Translations under genes and position numbers: made by a program
Assembly: GCA_963723495.1 (NCBI GenBank)
Contig: CAVRQR010000002.1
Location: 405,397 to 469,396 of the forward strand
Reading direction: 5' to 3'
From: Gp6-AA40 sp963723495
Lineage (GTDB): Bacteria > Acidobacteriota > Vicinamibacteria > Vicinamibacterales > UBA2999
DNA length: 64,000 nucleotides
Notes under the pieces: generated by a model
The model's database searches: none
What the model was told of the DNA's origin: nothing
Seen by the model: only the letters and a program-made list of their open reading frames with translations
In this document: one piece after another, positions 29,012 to 39,043 of the stretch
Position numbering within the stretch: position 1 is the first letter of the stretch
Layout of the letters: each line of letters opens with the position of its first letter

Positions 29012-29182
29012 CGCTGGTTGATCGCCGTAGGAACCGATCCGTCCTGGTCGCCCGACGGATCCGAGATCATCAGCCTGCTCGACGCGGGAGGCATGGGCGT
29101 CGTGTATCGCGCGCGCGATCCGCGCCTCGATCGCAACGTGGCCATCAAGGTGCTGCCCCGCCTCTGCGTTCGTGCTGTATAG
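29012..29182 (+). pseudogene. Chimeric remnant: PD40 propeller motif joined to the N-lobe of a Pkn-type Ser/Thr kinase
   Basis: One frame reads RWLIAVGTDPSWSPDGSEI, a PD40/TolB-type beta-propeller blade, and runs directly into ISLLDAGGMGVVYRARD and RLDRNVAIKVLP, the glycine-rich loop and the VAIK lysine of acidobacterial serine/threonine kinases. A stop follows after RLCVRAV. In intact proteins the kinase domain is N-terminal and the PD40 propeller C-terminal, so this is a tail-to-head junction, as expected if a deletion joined two tandem kinase genes at a shared Glu-Ile codon pair. The catalytic loop and everything else is missing, so it cannot be functional. Confidence 0.6.
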
Positions 29183-29359
29183 GCTCCGAAAATCGCGACT
29201 TTCTTCGACAAAGGTCTGGAGTGACTGCGACTCCGGAACCGCTGTTGTGGGAGAACGCGGAATTTCTGGCGCGAAACGCGCCTGCCTCAGGGTCGGCCTC
29301 TTGCTTGGTACGCGCGTCCGGCGATTCGCGCGACGTGCTTTCAGCAGAGGTCGACGATC
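29183..29359. other. Intergenic stretch before the PEP-CTERM gene
   Basis: No gene or recognisable motif is supported in these 177 bases; it presumably holds the promoter of the PEP-CTERM gene. Confidence 0.35.
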
Positions 29360-30043
29360 ATGAACACCACAAGACGATGTCCGCGAGCGTTTGGGCTTGC
29401 GCTATTGCTCAGTTGCCTCATAGCGGCGGCGCCGGCCCAGGGTGCGCCAGTGACCCTCGAGCTCTCGGGAAACGTCTTCAGCGTGGCCGACTCCGATGAC
29501 CTCTTCCTGACGACGATCGGTGACACCTTCAGCTTCTTCCTCACTTACGATCCGGATCTGTTGCCGGGCGCCCCGCTCGGCGCAGGGAAGGTGTACGAGA
29601 CCGCCCCCGGCGAGACCGCCATCACCTTCAGCTTCATTTCTTCGGGCGGCGACTCGTTCGCATCCGACAACAGCTTCCCCATCCGCATCTCCGTCACGAA
29701 CACCCCGCCGCTCGATCTGATGGTCCCGGGCACAGGTGAGGACCGGTTTGGGGCGACTGGAAATTTCGACCCAATTACAGAGCTCACCTTGATCCTCGTC
29801 GAGTCGCTTGCCGGTAGCAACCCGCTCTCGAGCGACGACCTGCCGACAACGGGATTCGGCAGCGGCCCGGGGACGTGGTTCGTCCAGGAGCTGTTCGTGG
29901 ATCGCATGTTCTCGAGAATCTCGGGATCCGTGTCGAACATCGAGGAGGTGACGACCGTCCCCGAACCATCGACGCTCGCGCTTTGCGCTGTTGGGCTGTT
30001 GACGCTCGGCGTGCGGCGGCGCCTCGATTGCCGACAGAGATGA
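29360..30043 (+). CDS. PEP-CTERM sorting-domain protein
   Basis: This 227-residue secreted protein has a signal peptide (FGLALLLSCLIAAAPAQG) and a C-terminal sorting signal: VPEPSTLALCAVGLLTLG followed by VRRRL, that is, the PEP motif, a hydrophobic helix and an arginine cluster. Such proteins are recognised by EpsH-type exosortase, which cleaves and transfers them to the cell surface in exopolysaccharide-producing bacteria. The middle is a beta-rich domain of unknown role. No exosortase gene lies in the window. It converges with the haem protein gene with a single base between the two stops. Confidence 0.87.
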   Translation: MNTTRRCPRAFGLALLLSCLIAAAPAQGAPVTLELSGNVFSVADSDDLFLTTIGDTFSFFLTYDPDLLPGAPLGAGKVYETAPGETAITFSFISSGGDSFASDNSFPIRISVTNTPPLDLMVPGTGEDRFGATGNFDPITELTLILVESLAGSNPLSSDDLPTTGFGSGPGTWFVQELFVDRMFSRISGSVSNIEEVTTVPEPSTLALCAVGLLTLGVRRRLDCRQR

Positions 30044-30044
30044 G

Positions 30045-31223
30045 TTACCTGACGTCTGGGGACGAGCCTCGTTCGCTATCCGCCAGCGCGAGGATGGCGA
30101 ACGCCGTCGCCGTATCGGACATGAACAACCGCCGCCACGGCTCGCCCTTCTCGCCGCCATGCTCGCGATCGTAGTTGAGCGAGTGCGCGTGCCACGCGCG
30201 GCCGGGAACGTCAGGCACGGCGATCGTGCGCTGGTTCGTCTCCAACCAGCGAATGCCCTGGCGGATCGCGGCGTGACTGGGGGCAACACCCGCTTCCTTC
30301 AGCGTGTAGACCACGAGACCGGTGGCGTAGCCGTCTGACTGGGTCAGGAGCGACGCATCGAGATCGCCGGGCGACTTCACGGGCGGCGCGGTCTTGCTCC
30401 ACTTCCACGGGCCCATTGCCTCGAGCGACCATCCCCCGTCATCTCGCTGCGCCCGGACGAGCTCGTCGATCAGCGCGTCGCGTTGCGCGTCGGTGACCAC
30501 GCGCTTCATGCGTGTAGAGGCGAGCAGCGCCCACGTGCGGTTGTAGAGGTGTTGCGCGTGATAGTTGGTGGAGAGATACGCCCGAAGACGCTCGATGCCG
30601 GCGGTTGCGACCGCGTCGTGCTGGCTGGGCACGGTCCCCGCGGCGAACGCCGCAAACGTGGCGCCATGGTACACGGCCTCGGTGGTTTCCCACGGCTCGA
30701 GCCCGAACTCGAGCCAGTCCCATCGACCATCGGCTCGCTGTGTTTCCCACATCCGCGCAAGCGCCTTCTTCGTGGGTGCGCTCGGCTCGCGCAGATTCCT
30801 CGCGGCGTCGGCGCTCGTGAGAATCACCGCATTCAGTACGGCCTCGGTTCCGCGCGACTCGATCTGCCGGCGCTCGTTGAAGTCATAGAGCACCTGGTGT
30901 GTGCTGTACGTCTCGACGCGGCGCGTCGTGTCGTCGATCAGCCTGGCTTCCTGTGTCGAGGGGGTGTCGACATGCATGACGCGTCGCAGCACCGGGCGCG
31001 CAAGCGCGTAGGCCAGCCCCGCGTGGCAGGATACGCACGCCGTCTGCGTGTCTCCGGTCCTGAGCTTGGTGCCATTGGCGAACCACAAGTCCATCCGGGC
31101 ATCCAGATACGCGGCGGCCGCCGCCGGATCCCAGCTGCGGGAGCTGCCACCTGTGGGATGTGCCTGCTGCGCCACGACCGTTGCGGCAAACATGACTGAC
31201 GCCAATGCCATCGCAAGTCTCAT
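30045..31223 (-). CDS. Secreted protein with a c-type haem motif and squalene-cyclase-like repeats
   Basis: Start 31223 (MRLAMALASVMFAA) gives a signal peptide and 392 residues; a frame to 31304 adds a poor N terminus. After the signal there is a single CVSCH at residues 63-67 (CxxCH), a covalent haem c site. The remainder has the helical repeat wording of prenyltransferase/squalene-cyclase alpha-toroids: DGRWDWLEFGLEPWE, DDGGWSLEAMGPW and AIRQGIRWLETNQ. The combination suggests a periplasmic electron-transfer protein with a terpenoid-toroid-like domain; I cannot name a reaction. Catalytic DxDD of squalene-hopene cyclases is not seen, so cyclisation is unlikely. Confidence 0.7.
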   Translation of the reverse strand: MRLAMALASVMFAATVVAQQAHPTGGSSRSWDPAAAAAYLDARMDLWFANGTKLRTGDTQTACVSCHAGLAYALARPVLRRVMHVDTPSTQEARLIDDTTRRVETYSTHQVLYDFNERRQIESRGTEAVLNAVILTSADAARNLREPSAPTKKALARMWETQRADGRWDWLEFGLEPWETTEAVYHGATFAAFAAGTVPSQHDAVATAGIERLRAYLSTNYHAQHLYNRTWALLASTRMKRVVTDAQRDALIDELVRAQRDDGGWSLEAMGPWKWSKTAPPVKSPGDLDASLLTQSDGYATGLVVYTLKEAGVAPSHAAIRQGIRWLETNQRTIAVPDVPGRAWHAHSLNYDREHGGEKGEPWRRLFMSDTATAFAILALADSERGSSPDVR

Positions 31224-31372
31224 GACGGGAGGATATCCCCGACTCGTGTCCCGCGCGACTACATTTCTCACGCACGCCGAGTAGCCGGACCGGGAACTCT
31301 GCACGACCTCACGATTGACAGACGTGATCGACGCTGAAGCCGACTATAGTTGCGTGACTCGTGGCACCGACC

Positions 31373-32734
31373 ATGTCCTCCGTACGCACCCACCCCGTCG
31401 CGCTGCGAGTCGCCCGCGCTCCGGCTCAGACCATCACACCGGAACGTGCGGCCAGTTTCGTCACCTCGGGTATGTGGCTGGACTACGGCGCCGCACTGTG
31501 CCAGCCCGACGTGTTCGACAGGGCGCTTGGGGCCCGCATCCGCGAGCTCTCGAACGTCAAGCTTCGCCACTGTCTCACCATGCGCCCGCGCGCGGTGCTG
31601 GAGAACGATCCCGACGGTCACCACGTTTACTCGTTCAACTTGCACTACTCCAGCTACGACCGCAGAAAACACGACGAGGGACGCTGTAACTACCTCCCGG
31701 TCAATCTCGGCGAGATTCCCGACTATTACCGGCGCTTCATCGACCCGGTGGACATCGTCATTCTCAAGACCTGTCCAATCGACGGAGATGGTTACTTCAA
31801 TCTGAGCGCCGCCAACCTGTGGCATCGCGCCATCGTCGAGCGCGCCCGCATGGTCATCGTCGAGACGAGCCAGGGATTGCCATACGTGCATGGCGAGCAG
31901 ACGGGCCTCCACATCAGCGAGGTCGACTACGTAATCGAGGGGGACGACGCCCCGGCGCCAGAACTGCCGAATCCGCCTGTCCGGGAGGTCGACGTCGCCG
32001 CCGGGCGGCTCATCGCATCTGAAATCGAGGACGGCGACTGCCTGCAGATCGGGATCGGTGGCATGCCCAACGCGGTGTGCTCGCTGCTGCTCGCAAGCGG
32101 CGTGCGCGATCTTGGCGTGCACACGGAGATGATGATCGACGGCATCGCCGGCCTGTATAAGGCCGGACGGATCTCGGGCGCGAGAAAGCAGCTGAATCCA
32201 GGCAAGCTGGTCTACACGTTCGCGCTCGGCTCGCGCGATCTGTACGCCACGCTCAACCGCAACCCCGACATGCACTGCTGTCCGGTGGACTACACCAACG
32301 CGCCGGACGTGATCATGCAGAACGACCGCGTGATCTCGATCAACAACACCACGCAGATCGACCTGCAGGGACAGGCAGCCTCTGAATCCGACGGTCACCG
32401 CCACATCAGCGGAACCGGCGGCCAGTTGCAGTTCGTGCGAGGCGCGTACGCGTCGAAGGGCGGCAAGTCGTTCATCTGTCTCACGTCGACATACGAGAAG
32501 CGGGGCGAGCGCCGGAGCCGGATCGTGCTCAGTCTGACGCCGGGCAACGTGGTGACGACGCCGCGCTCTGACGTGATGTTCGTCGTCACCGAATACGGCA
32601 TGGTCAACCTCAAAGGAAAGTCGGTTGCGGAGCGAGCCAGGGCTCTGATCGGGATTGCCCACCCGGACTTCCAGGACGGCCTCGAGCGTCAGGCGTACGA
32701 GCACCGTCTCATCCCACGTGGCGTATCGTTCTGA
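31373..32734 (+). CDS. Acetyl-CoA hydrolase/CoA-transferase family protein (4-hydroxybutyrate/butyryl-CoA:acetate transferase type)
   Basis: This is a family I CoA-transferase-like protein of about 453 residues from the ATG at 31373; a GTG at 31361 would add four residues. Signature regions: IGIGGMPNAV, then DLGVHTEMMIDG where the Glu is the probable thioester-forming nucleophile, ISGTGGQLQFVRGAY, and TPGNVVTTPRSDVMFVVTEYG with NLKGKSVAERARALI. It moves CoA between short-chain acids such as acetate, butyrate or 4-hydroxybutyrate. It stands alone; the nearest same-strand gene is far away, and the UvrA paralogue converges with it. Confidence 0.87.
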   Translation: MSSVRTHPVALRVARAPAQTITPERAASFVTSGMWLDYGAALCQPDVFDRALGARIRELSNVKLRHCLTMRPRAVLENDPDGHHVYSFNLHYSSYDRRKHDEGRCNYLPVNLGEIPDYYRRFIDPVDIVILKTCPIDGDGYFNLSAANLWHRAIVERARMVIVETSQGLPYVHGEQTGLHISEVDYVIEGDDAPAPELPNPPVREVDVAAGRLIASEIEDGDCLQIGIGGMPNAVCSLLLASGVRDLGVHTEMMIDGIAGLYKAGRISGARKQLNPGKLVYTFALGSRDLYATLNRNPDMHCCPVDYTNAPDVIMQNDRVISINNTTQIDLQGQAASESDGHRHISGTGGQLQFVRGAYASKGGKSFICLTSTYEKRGERRSRIVLSLTPGNVVTTPRSDVMFVVTEYGMVNLKGKSVAERARALIGIAHPDFQDGLERQAYEHRLIPRGVSF

Positions 32735-32792
32735 TGCCATAGGCGAAGCGCGGCGTTTCTGAGGACGTTGCAATGGGGTGGGTTCGTCTCGC

Positions 32793-35199
<2,407 letters not shown>

Positions 35200-35421
35200 G
35201 GAGTCTCGACCGTTTGTGAAGCGTTCAAGTCAGTGCGCCTGCGCCACTTGGTGGCATAGGCGGCACGAACAGTACAGACGGAGAACAGAAGCAAGGCAAG
35301 CGGAAGCACAAGGACCTCCTCTGAAGACGAGCTCAGACAGCGTTTGGCCTGCTGTCGTGTCACATCAGTGACGTCTCGTCCGTCACCTACAATGACGGAC
35401 CGCGACGGAGGAATGTGACTG

Positions 35422-36345
35422 ATGCCCACACCTGAGGAACGCCGCCAAGGCGTTCCGGGAGACAGGGAGCGGCTCGCCGAGCAGTTCGAAGAGCACCGAC
35501 CGCACGTGCGGGCGGTCGCGTATCGGATGCTCGGATCGGTCAGCGAGGCGGAGGACGCCGTCCAGGAAGCCTGGATCCGATTCAGCCGCACGGATATCAG
35601 TGTGGTCGACAACCTGCGGGGATGGCTGACGACAGTCGTGGCGCGCGTGTGCCTGGACATGCTGCGAACGCGCGCGTCGCGCCGGGAGGATCCCTTGGAT
35701 GTGCATGTCCCGGATCCGATCATCAGCGCGATCGGTCGTGGGGACGAAGGCCCTGAGGCGGACGCCGTGCTCGCCGACTCTGTCGGTCTGGCGCTGCTCG
35801 TCGTCCTCGAGAAGCTGGAGCCGGCGGAACGACTGGCGTTCGTGCTCCACGATGTGTTTGCGATGACCTTCGAGGAGATCGCGCCCATCGTGGATCGCTC
35901 GGTCGTCGCCACGCGCCAGCTCGCGAGCCGCGCGCGCCGGCGGGTCCAGGGCCAGGCGCCGACCCCGGACGCCGACCTGCGGAAGCAGCGCCGCGTCGTC
36001 GATGCGTTTCTCGCGGCCGTCCAGAACGGTGACTTCGAAGCGTTGGTTGCCGTCCTGGATCCGGCGATCGTGTTGCGGGCTGATGGCGGACCGGTGAAGG
36101 GCATGTCGCGCCTCGTGCGTGGGGCTCAGGCGGTCGTGGCACAAGCCGCGACGTTCTCGAAGATCGCGTTGTCCAATCAGGTGGTCCTGGTGAATGGCAA
36201 CATCGGCGTCGTGACGCGCCTTCCGGACGGGCGCCTGTTTTCTGTGATCGGCTTCACGATCGCGGGCGGCAACGTCGTTGAGATGGACATCCTGGCGGAT
36301 CCAGAGCGACTCAGTCGGCTCGATCTGTCGGCTATCGAGCGCTGA
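35422..36345 (+). CDS. sigJ: SigJ-type ECF RNA polymerase sigma factor with SnoaL-like C-terminal domain
   Basis: The protein of 307 residues has region 2 (YRMLGSVSEAEDAVQEAWIR, LRGWLTTVVARVCLDMLRTR), region 4 (LEPAERLAFVLHDVFAMTFE, IAPIVDRSVVATRQLASRAR), and, after RKQRRVVDAFLAAVQNGDFE, a C-terminal NTF2/SnoaL-like domain as in the SigJ (ECF41) group, where it acts as a built-in regulator. It ends DPERLSRLDLSAIER. A second SigJ-type gene is at 37318-38211 in the opposite direction. A short copy of the last 40 bases of this gene occurs at 38984. Confidence 0.88.
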   Translation: MPTPEERRQGVPGDRERLAEQFEEHRPHVRAVAYRMLGSVSEAEDAVQEAWIRFSRTDISVVDNLRGWLTTVVARVCLDMLRTRASRREDPLDVHVPDPIISAIGRGDEGPEADAVLADSVGLALLVVLEKLEPAERLAFVLHDVFAMTFEEIAPIVDRSVVATRQLASRARRRVQGQAPTPDADLRKQRRVVDAFLAAVQNGDFEALVAVLDPAIVLRADGGPVKGMSRLVRGAQAVVAQAATFSKIALSNQVVLVNGNIGVVTRLPDGRLFSVIGFTIAGGNVVEMDILADPERLSRLDLSAIER

Positions 36346-36378
36346 ACCATTGGTGGTAGCCGCCGCTCACCGGGTTTC

Positions 36379-36897
36379 TCACGTGCGTTTGCGAAGCCGG
36401 AGCAGCTGTTTCTGGTGGTGCCGTCCGTGCACCTGATGGAGCGTCCTCCACTCTGCCGAAGTAAGCGCACCCAGAATCGGATGATCGAGCAGCTTGACAT
36501 GGCGCCCGAAGCGGGCCTCACATTGCGCGATGATCGCATCCATTGCGGCGAGCTTCGCCCAAATCTCGTTCCGCACCTGCTCCACCGGCAGCCCCCGCGG
36601 GTGCACCATTGCGGGGGCCTCTCGTCCAGACGGCATATAGCCCAATCGCACGACCACGAACGTCAGCACGCGTTGCGCCAGGGATGGCTTCGTCGCGAGC
36701 GGTGCGCCACGGGTTATCACTTTCTCCATTCCTTTGATCGTTCCGACATAGGTCAGATACAGGTGTTCCAGCACCTCCGCCGCAGACCACTTCCCCGGCA
36801 GATGCCAGCTCAATTGCTCGCTGGACATTCCTTCCACGGCTGACTCCAGCGATTGTTTCAACGTGTCCAGGCGGGAATCCATGGCACTGCCGACCAT
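36379..36897 (-). CDS. DinB-family four-helix protein
   Basis: Start at ATG 36897 (MVGSAMDSRLDTL) or 36882 (MDSRLDTL); the longer frame to 36951 overlaps the NUDIX gene. About 172 residues. The DinB/YfiT four-helix bundle is visible by LHQVHGRHHQKQLLRL near the C terminus, with the conserved His residues that bind a metal, and WHLPGKWSAAEVLEHLYLT near the N terminus. The function is unknown; DinB proteins often act in thiol or metal chemistry, some as bacillithiol or mycothiol transferases. It is the last gene of the CMD-SigJ-NUDIX-DinB run and lies one base after the NUDIX stop if 36897 is the start. Confidence 0.8.
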   Translation of the reverse strand: MVGSAMDSRLDTLKQSLESAVEGMSSEQLSWHLPGKWSAAEVLEHLYLTYVGTIKGMEKVITRGAPLATKPSLAQRVLTFVVVRLGYMPSGREAPAMVHPRGLPVEQVRNEIWAKLAAMDAIIAQCEARFGRHVKLLDHPILGALTSAEWRTLHQVHGRHHQKQLLRLRKRT

Positions 36898-36898
36898 A

Positions 36899-37321
36899 TC
36901 AGCGGAGGGCTTCGACCCGCGCGAACAACTCGAGATACACGGGATCGGCAAGGTTCAATCCGCGCGCCTCGCCCGGTGTGAACCAGCCAAGCTCAACGTG
37001 CTCCGCGTTCCTCAGAAATGGCTCCGGCCCCGCCCAGCCGCGAACCAGGAAGACGTGATACACGCCTGTACCATTGGCCTCGGGATTGGGTTCCGGCGCC
37101 GTTTCGAGGAGCGAATATACCGTTGGGATCGAACCAATCTCCTCTTCGACCTCGCGGAGGAGAGTTTCTTCCGGCGTCTCACCGCGCCTCGCGTGCCCAC
37201 CTATGAGATCCCAGACGCCGGGATACAGACGCTTCGTCAGGGATCGGCGTCCCAGCAGAACCCGTCCATCGCGAACGAATAATGCGCACGAGCAGTGTCG
37301 ATCCATTTGTGCAGCGCTCAC
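36899..37321 (-). CDS. NUDIX hydrolase
   Basis: This 140-residue protein has a complete Nudix box (GX5EX7REXXEEXG): GHARRGETPEET, then LLREVEEEIG. It hydrolyses a nucleoside diphosphate linked to another group, often an oxidised nucleotide or a coenzyme. The GTG at 37321 overlaps the SigJ stop as GTGA, so the gene is coupled to the sigma factor; an internal ATG (37306, MDRHCSC) is an alternative start. The C-terminal GWFTPGEARGLNLADPVY is typical of MutT/NudF-like members. The cell substrate is not clear. Confidence 0.88.
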   Translation of the reverse strand: MSAAQMDRHCSCALFVRDGRVLLGRRSLTKRLYPGVWDLIGGHARRGETPEETLLREVEEEIGSIPTVYSLLETAPEPNPEANGTGVYHVFLVRGWAGPEPFLRNAEHVELGWFTPGEARGLNLADPVYLELFARVEALR

Positions 37322-38211
37322 GCGGACGTCAGGTGTTTGAGCTTCTCCGGATTGCGCACGCTGTAGATCGTGCGGATGCGATCCTCCTCGATCTCGAACG
37401 CGACGGTCTCCACGTATCCGTCGGGCGAGTACGCGATCAGCCCCGGCACGCCATTGACGGGCCCGAAGCGCAACGTCGTTCCCGACAACCCCCTGGTCCG
37501 GACGCCGATGATGAAGCGCGCGATGCGGTCCGCTCCATTGATGACGTTCAAGGCTGCTTGCACCTTGCCGCCGCCGTCAGCAACGAGACGTGCGTCCTCG
37601 GCCAGCATACTCATCAGGGCGTCGAGATCGCCGGAACGCGCTGCATCAACGAACGCCACGACGAGTTCCTCGTGTCTCGTGGTCGCGTCGGCGGCGCGAT
37701 CGCGCGCCACCGATTCGTCACGGGGCCGGGCCTGGCGGACGTGGGTCCGCGCACGCGCCGCCAGTTGACGGCACGCAGCCTCGCTGCGGTCCAGTGCACT
37801 CGCGACTTCACTGAAGGAGCAGTCGAACACATCGTGCAAGAGAAACGCCGCGCGCTCGAGCGGCGAGAGACGATCGAGTGCGAGCAGTAGCGCGATCGAC
37901 AGATCTTCGGCCAGCTCTGTCTGCGCATCCGGGGCCAGCGCCCTCGTATCGACCACTGGTTCCGGCAGCCACGGTCCGACGTATTCCTCGCGCCGAGCTC
38001 GCGCCGATCGCAGAACGTCCAGGCAGATCCTCGTCGTGGCCGTGGTCAGAAACGCCCGCGGGTCGGTCACGTTGTCCCGATCGACGGCGTGCCAGCGAAG
38101 ATACGCGTCCTGCACGGCGTCTTCAGCCTCGGCGAGCGAACCGAGCATGCGATATGCCAGGCCAAGCAGGCGACGCCGGTGCGGCTCGAAGCTGAGCGCC
38201 GGATCCATCAT
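37318..38211 (-). CDS. sigJ: SigJ-type ECF RNA polymerase sigma factor
   Basis: The open frame runs to 38481, but the ATG at 38211 (MMDPALSFEPHRRRLLG) is the sensible start; it overlaps the CMD gene stop as ATGA. Region 2: AYRMLGSLAEAEDAVQDAYL, PRAFLTTATTRICLDVLRSA. Region 4: LSPLERAAFLLHDVFDCSFS, EVASALDRSEAACRQLAARA. A SnoaL-like C-terminal domain follows (VVAFVDAARSGDLDALMSML), ending NPEKLKHLTSA. About 297 residues. In other bacteria ECF41 factors are often encoded beside CMD/AhpD-like genes, and that is what is seen here. Confidence 0.9.
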   Translation of the reverse strand: MMDPALSFEPHRRRLLGLAYRMLGSLAEAEDAVQDAYLRWHAVDRDNVTDPRAFLTTATTRICLDVLRSARARREEYVGPWLPEPVVDTRALAPDAQTELAEDLSIALLLALDRLSPLERAAFLLHDVFDCSFSEVASALDRSEAACRQLAARARTHVRQARPRDESVARDRAADATTRHEELVVAFVDAARSGDLDALMSMLAEDARLVADGGGKVQAALNVINGADRIARFIIGVRTRGLSGTTLRFGPVNGVPGLIAYSPDGYVETVAFEIEEDRIRTIYSVRNPEKLKHLTSA

Positions 38212-38804
38212 GAGGCTCGGCTCGCGTGTGACTGACCCGTGGCCAGAGGCCAATGCCTGGACGTCAGGGCGCGATCGATCGCCAGCGGTACGCCGTTGAC
38301 GACGACTCGCGAGCAGATCTTGCCGTGGCCCATCGCGTACTTCACCGTCGGATACATGCGTGCCGTCGTGATCGCAAACGCGAGCGTCACCAGGGCGCGT
38401 GGCCCCCAGCGCCTGACGATCTCGTCGCGGTAGTCGTCGGCCGCTGCATCGTGTGCCAGCGTCGCACGCGTGAAGCGCCACGCGAGTGCAACCTCCTCCG
38501 GCATCGCCTCGACATCGTCTTTCAGTATGGCCCGCAGGATCTCGGGACGAACGCCCTGCTGCTCAGCCATCGTGATCCCCAGTTGCGTACACGGGCCACA
38601 GTCTTCGGACCGCACGGCGGTGATCCCGGCCGCCCACAGGGCTGCAGGCGGCACGTCCCGGCGGTAGCTTCCCAAGCTCGTTGCCAGCGAGAACTTCAAT
38701 GCCGCCAGGGGACTCAGATCGACGATCTCCTTCAGGTAGCTCGCGTCGTAGTTCCATTTCCGCTCGAACGATTCGATTGTGCGCCGCAATAGCCGTCTCA
38801 CCAT
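38208..38804 (-). CDS. Carboxymuconolactone decarboxylase (CMD/AhpD-like) family protein
   Basis: This protein of 198 residues has a CxxC pair in RSEDCGPCTQLGI, the AhpD-type thiol motif, within a helical fold. AhpD-like proteins reduce peroxiredoxins or organic hydroperoxides; the classical CMD decarboxylase function needs other residues and is not implied. It is the first gene of a four-gene run with SigJ, NUDIX and DinB, and its stop overlaps the SigJ start (ATGA). It may be the target of the sigma factor, as in other ECF41 loci. Confidence 0.82.
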   Translation of the reverse strand: MVRRLLRRTIESFERKWNYDASYLKEIVDLSPLAALKFSLATSLGSYRRDVPPAALWAAGITAVRSEDCGPCTQLGITMAEQQGVRPEILRAILKDDVEAMPEEVALAWRFTRATLAHDAAADDYRDEIVRRWGPRALVTLAFAITTARMYPTVKYAMGHGKICSRVVVNGVPLAIDRALTSRHWPLATGQSHASRAS

Positions 38805-38983
38805 GGTCCCCTCCGTCTCGATCGGCCCTCAATGAGGAAGACGAGACAGCACGGACCGTTGTGACATCACCTGTATTGCCGCGGTCAGGTGGTCCCCAGC
38901 AATGCGGTTCAGGAAGCCGGTCCCGTCAACCAGCGACACCTGTCGCGCGCGGGTGATTAGCTGCAGGCGCGCAAATCGGTCAG

Positions 38984-39012
38984 CTCAGGCGGCTCGATTT
39001 GTCGGCCATCGA
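38984..39012 (+). pseudogene. 3'-end remnant of a SigJ-type sigma factor gene
   Basis: The frame ends LRRLDLSAIEP and a stop, close to the LSRLDLSAIER end of the sigma factor at 35422-36345. The DNA match continues past the stop: CTGAACC-TTGG in both. Over the 44 bases at 38984-39027 compared with 36310-36353 I count only a handful of differences. The rest of a sigma gene is not present upstream. This looks like a leftover of a duplicated or deleted SigJ locus. Confidence 0.5.
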
Positions 39013-39043
39013 GCCCTGAACCGTTGGGGTTCGAGGATATAGA

